A stretch of DNA of 7,129 bases from an uncultured Eubacteriales bacterium (GTDB lineage Bacteria > Bacillota > Clostridia > Monoglobales > Monoglobaceae), in assembly GCA_900552305.1 (NCBI GenBank), contig URZD01000114.1, forward strand, positions 1 through 7,129, read 5' to 3'. Shown in pieces: positions 6,364 to 7,129 of this stretch. The translations under genes were made by a program, and so were the position numbers. Each line of letters opens with the position of its first letter. Position 1 is the first letter of the stretch. The notes beneath the pieces were generated by a model. It ran no database searches. It was not told the DNA's origin and saw only the letters and a program-made list of their open reading frames with translations.

Positions 6364-6450
6364 AGAAAAAGGTAAGACCTCAAACGGTTATGCCACAGGA
6401 CTTATTTAAGATAGCCCAAACTTGGCAAGGTGGGGGCTATCTTACTTTTA
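6364..6450 (+). ncRNA. Antisense RNA, candidate type I antitoxin
   Basis: This is a short RNA of about 87 nt bounded by a perfect promoter and a rho-independent hairpin. It contains no plausible start with a ribosome binding site. It lies on the opposite strand to a 24-codon hydrophobic ORF (6437-6511) and would be fully complementary to the 3' part of that ORF's mRNA, including the last few codons. A strong promoter making a short stable RNA against a weaker toxin mRNA is the usual arrangement of type I toxin-antitoxin loci with 3' overlap (for example txpA/RatA in Bacillus subtilis). Its 5' part carries GGTAAGAC and CGGTTATGCCA, both repeated in the toxin mRNA leader in the same sense. Antitoxin function is inferred. 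Confidence 0.65.
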
Positions 6451-6452
6451 TT
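6407..6452 (+). terminator. Terminator of the antisense RNA, overlapping the toxin stop codon
   Basis: TAAGATAGCCC (6407-6417) pairs perfectly with GGGCTATCTTA (6434-6444) around a 16-nt loop, followed by a broken T tract (6446-6452). The 3' arm contains the complement of the small ORF's TAG. In the minus direction no T tract follows, so the toxin mRNA probably continues to the TTTTTC near 6366. Confidence 0.75.
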
Positions 6453-6511
6453 GTAAGTACAATTAAAAAAATTATTGTTAGTATAAATACCTTCAATATG
6501 TTTTTTCCCAT
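6437..6511 (-). CDS. Small hydrophobic peptide, candidate type I toxin
   Basis: A 24-residue peptide begins MGKNILK, has a hydrophobic core (FILTIIFLIVLTI, residues 9-21) and ends KVR-stop. It is one short transmembrane helix flanked by basic residues, the form of Ibs, TxpA, BsrG and similar membrane-acting toxins, though I do not recognise the exact family. The start is well supported: GGAGG (6524-6520) is 8 nt before the ATG, and a strong minus-strand promoter lies about 110 bp upstream. In the mRNA, CCAU and CAACC (plus 6551-6554 and 6542-6546) can pair with AUGG and GGUUG (6508-6511 and 6514-6518), burying the start codon beside the ribosome binding site. The mRNA begins with a UCGGA/UCCGA hairpin (6596-6609). 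An antisense RNA overlaps its 3' end. Toxicity is inferred from architecture; the peptide could instead be an unrelated small membrane protein. Confidence 0.65.
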   Translation of the reverse strand: MGKNILKVFILTIIFLIVLTIKVR

Positions 6512-6617
6512 TGCAACCACCTCCTTTCCCGATTTATTATCGGTTGGGGGATGGCATAACCGCCCAGCTTTTACACTGTTTTCAGTCTTACCTTATCGGA
6601 TAATTCCGACGAAATTT

Positions 6618-6646
6618 ATTATACTACACTTTTATTTATTTTTCAA
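6618..6646 (-). promoter_or_regulatory. Sigma-A promoter of the small hydrophobic ORF
   Basis: On the minus strand TTGAAA (6646-6641) and perfect TATAAT (6623-6618) are separated by 17 bp. The start is near 6611, giving a leader of about 100 nt, long for a 24-codon ORF and full of potential structure. Confidence 0.8.
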
Positions 6647-6700
6647 TGGTTTTTTATTAAAGTTTCGCTTTTTTCCAAAATTTTATGACAAATTAAATAA

Positions 6701-6760
6701 ATTTTTAAAAATACCTTGCAAAATTATACTTTTTGTGATATACTATTTTTGCGAAATAAA
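6701..6760. repeat. Direct repeat, copy 1 (promoter region of the ncRNA)
   Basis: The segment from an AT-rich block (the palindrome ATTTTTAAAAAT at 6701-6712) through the promoter and the first bases of the transcript is repeated at about 7051-7110. The core from TTGCAA to TATACT (29 bp) differs at one position between copies, including a conserved spacer (TATACTTTTTGTGA). Conservation of the spacer as well as the hexamers suggests an operator or recent duplication. Confidence 0.8.
6716..6744 (+). promoter_or_regulatory. Sigma-A promoter of the structured ncRNA, copy 1
   Basis: TTGCAA (6716-6721) and TATACT (6739-6744) are 17 bp apart. An A/T tract just upstream could be an UP element. TATACT also occurs within the spacer (6725-6730), giving a 14-bp-phased direct repeat that might be a repressor site. 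The predicted start is G6751. Confidence 0.75.
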
Positions 6761-6974
6761 CTAAATATTTAAAAATAGAAATTGCTATAATTTCTATTGT
6801 ATTTTTGTGCTTATTTTTGCATATAACAAAAGTACTGTATGCGTTGTTAAAAACGCGAACCCAAAACGGTGCTAGTATATGCAGAAAAATGCGTTTCTAT
6901 CATAATATTTAGTTTGTTTCGCGACAATCGGGTTTGCGTTTTTTGTGCGCTGACTTCGGTTGGCGCACTTTTTT
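6751..6974 (+). ncRNA. Free-standing structured RNA of about 224 nt with closing stem and pseudoknot, family unknown
   Basis: The RNA runs from G6751, 7 nt after the -10, to a strong terminator. Its 5' end (6751-6769, GCGAAATAAACTAAATATT) pairs over 19 bp, with one U-G wobble, with 6904-6922. Inside, AUAGAAA (6775-6781) can pair with UUUCUAU (6894-6900) or form a local 8-bp hairpin with AUUUCUAU (6790-6797). UUUUUGCAUAUA (6814-6825) pairs with UAUAUGCAGAAA (6876-6887). Apical bases 6849-6862 (AAAAACGCGAACCC) are complementary to 6930-6943 over 14 bp with one wobble, a large pseudoknot directly beside the terminator; alternatively 6841-6845 and 6852-6856 form a local GCGUU/AACGC hairpin. No usable ORF was seen. 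The a1/a2-like ends recall retron msr-msd RNAs, but no reverse transcriptase is visible and a terminator follows. I do not recognise it as 6S RNA, tmRNA or a known riboswitch. Confidence 0.75.
6945..6974 (+). terminator. Strong rho-independent terminator with UUCG tetraloop
   Basis: GTGCGCTGAC (6945-6954) pairs with GTTGGCGCAC (6959-6968) over 10 bp, including two G-U wobbles, capped by the very stable c(UUCG)g tetraloop and followed by six Ts. Only the plus strand has the T tract, fixing the orientation of the upstream RNA. Confidence 0.92.
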
Positions 6975-7050
6975 ATTTTATGAAGGAAGTTAAAAATGAA
7001 AAGAAATAGCATTTAGGGATTTATTTGTTTTATCTAAACACAACAAACAA

Positions 7051-7110
7051 AATTTTTAATAAGTATTGCAAAAATATACTTTTTGTGATATACTGTCTTT
7101 GCTAAACAAA
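7051..7110. repeat. Direct repeat, copy 2 (promoter region at the window edge)
   Basis: This is the second copy of the segment at 6701-6760, 350 bp downstream. Similarity continues past the -10 into the transcribed part, where GC-AAA-AAA is shared, then CTAAATA versus CTGAATA with a 1-base shift. Confidence 0.8.
7066..7094 (+). promoter_or_regulatory. Sigma-A promoter, copy 2
   Basis: TTGCAA (7066-7071) and TATACT (7089-7094) are 17 bp apart with nearly the same spacer as the promoter at 6716-6744. The predicted start is G7101, again 7 nt after the -10. Confidence 0.75.
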
Positions 7111-7129
7111 TCTGAATAAAGAATAAGGA
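7101..7129 (+). ncRNA. 5' end of a probable second, paralogous RNA (cut by the window edge)
   Basis: The first 18 nt or so (GCTAAACAAATCTGAATA) resemble the 5' strand of the closing stem of the RNA starting at 6751. The window ends 29 nt into the transcript, so it could instead be the leader of a gene; an AAGGA at the very edge would suit a ribosome binding site. If it is a paralogous RNA, a complementary segment should lie about 150-200 nt further on. Confidence 0.4.

Larger units (their letters stand above)
6369..6594. repeat. Nested inverted repeats flanking the small ORF
   Basis: AAGGTAAGAC (6369-6378) is inverted at 6585-6594, and CGGTTATGCCA (6385-6395) is inverted at 6552-6562. The order A-B-B'-A' is nested, so a single RNA covering both ends can close into a long-range stem of 10 plus 11 bp. 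In the toxin mRNA this would join the 5' leader to the 3' tail. A fold-back of this sort keeps some type I toxin mRNAs (hok, aapA) inactive until 3' processing. Confidence 0.75.

Noticed and set aside
6390..6764. Plus-strand open frame of 124 codons in the A+T-rich region
   Set aside because: It has no ribosome binding site before the ATG, runs through the antisense-RNA terminator, the toxin promoter and the next promoter, and its composition reflects A+T-rich DNA rather than a protein.
6751..6974. 6S RNA as identity for the right-hand RNA
   Set aside because: The rod shape and bistability are suggestive, but the 14-bp pseudoknot with the 3' tail and the apparent tandem copy do not fit 6S RNA.
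6996..7016. Six-codon ORF (MKRNSI) with AAGGAAG upstream
   Set aside because: It is very short, placed after a strong terminator and before the next promoter; no function can be supported. It could be a decayed gene start.
7024..7056. TTTGTTT / AAACAAA stem followed by Ts
   Set aside because: It is A/T-only with a long loop; stability is too low to call a terminator in such A+T-rich DNA.
1..7129. CRISPR array, tRNA, rRNA, insertion sequence
   Set aside because: No regularly spaced repeats, no cloverleaf with conserved T-loop, no rRNA motifs and no transposase-like ORF or matched terminal repeats were seen.

Overview
The window looks like the chromosome of an anaerobic, probably gut-type member of the Clostridia (Firmicutes). 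The reasons are strong GGAGG-type ribosome binding sites, sigma-A promoters close to TTGACA/TATAAT with 17-bp spacers, A+T-rich intergenic DNA around moderately G+C-rich genes, an AhrC/ArgR-like operator, and an exported protein ending in a copper-amine-oxidase-N-like domain. No species can be assigned from the sequence alone.

Layout. Positions 1-182 hold the 3' end of prmC (peptide release factor methyltransferase). It faces a roughly 250-nt structured non-coding RNA on the minus strand (about 438-186), which has its own promoter, and a hairpin between them can stop both transcripts. Next, on the minus strand, come a 94-residue YhbY/CRM RNA-binding protein (646-930) and ruvC (1110-1616). The ruvC-argG intergenic region contains two ARG-box-like operators exactly 21 bp apart, then a strong argG promoter. 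On the plus strand are argG (1835-3052), an exported WG-repeat/Cu-amine-oxidase-N-like protein (3132-4742) and argH (4860-6227). ArgG and ArgH catalyse consecutive steps (citrulline to argininosuccinate to arginine plus fumarate). The exported protein between them has its own promoter-like signal and is flanked by hairpins, so it may be an independent unit rather than part of an arginine operon.

The last 900 bases (6228-7129) contain no conventional gene but are dense with RNA-level features. First is a candidate type I toxin-antitoxin locus. A 24-codon hydrophobic peptide on the minus strand (6437-6511) is driven by TTGAAA-17-TATAAT. An antisense RNA of about 87 nt comes from a perfect-consensus TTGACA-17-TATAAT promoter on the plus strand. 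Nested inverted repeats would let the toxin mRNA fold 5' end to 3' end. Second is a free-standing structured RNA of about 224 nt (6751-6974). It has a 19-bp closing stem, a 14-bp potential pseudoknot and a UUCG-capped terminator. Its promoter and first nucleotides recur about 350 bp downstream at the window edge, which suggests tandem paralogous RNAs. I recognise neither RNA; these two loci are the best candidates for something undescribed.
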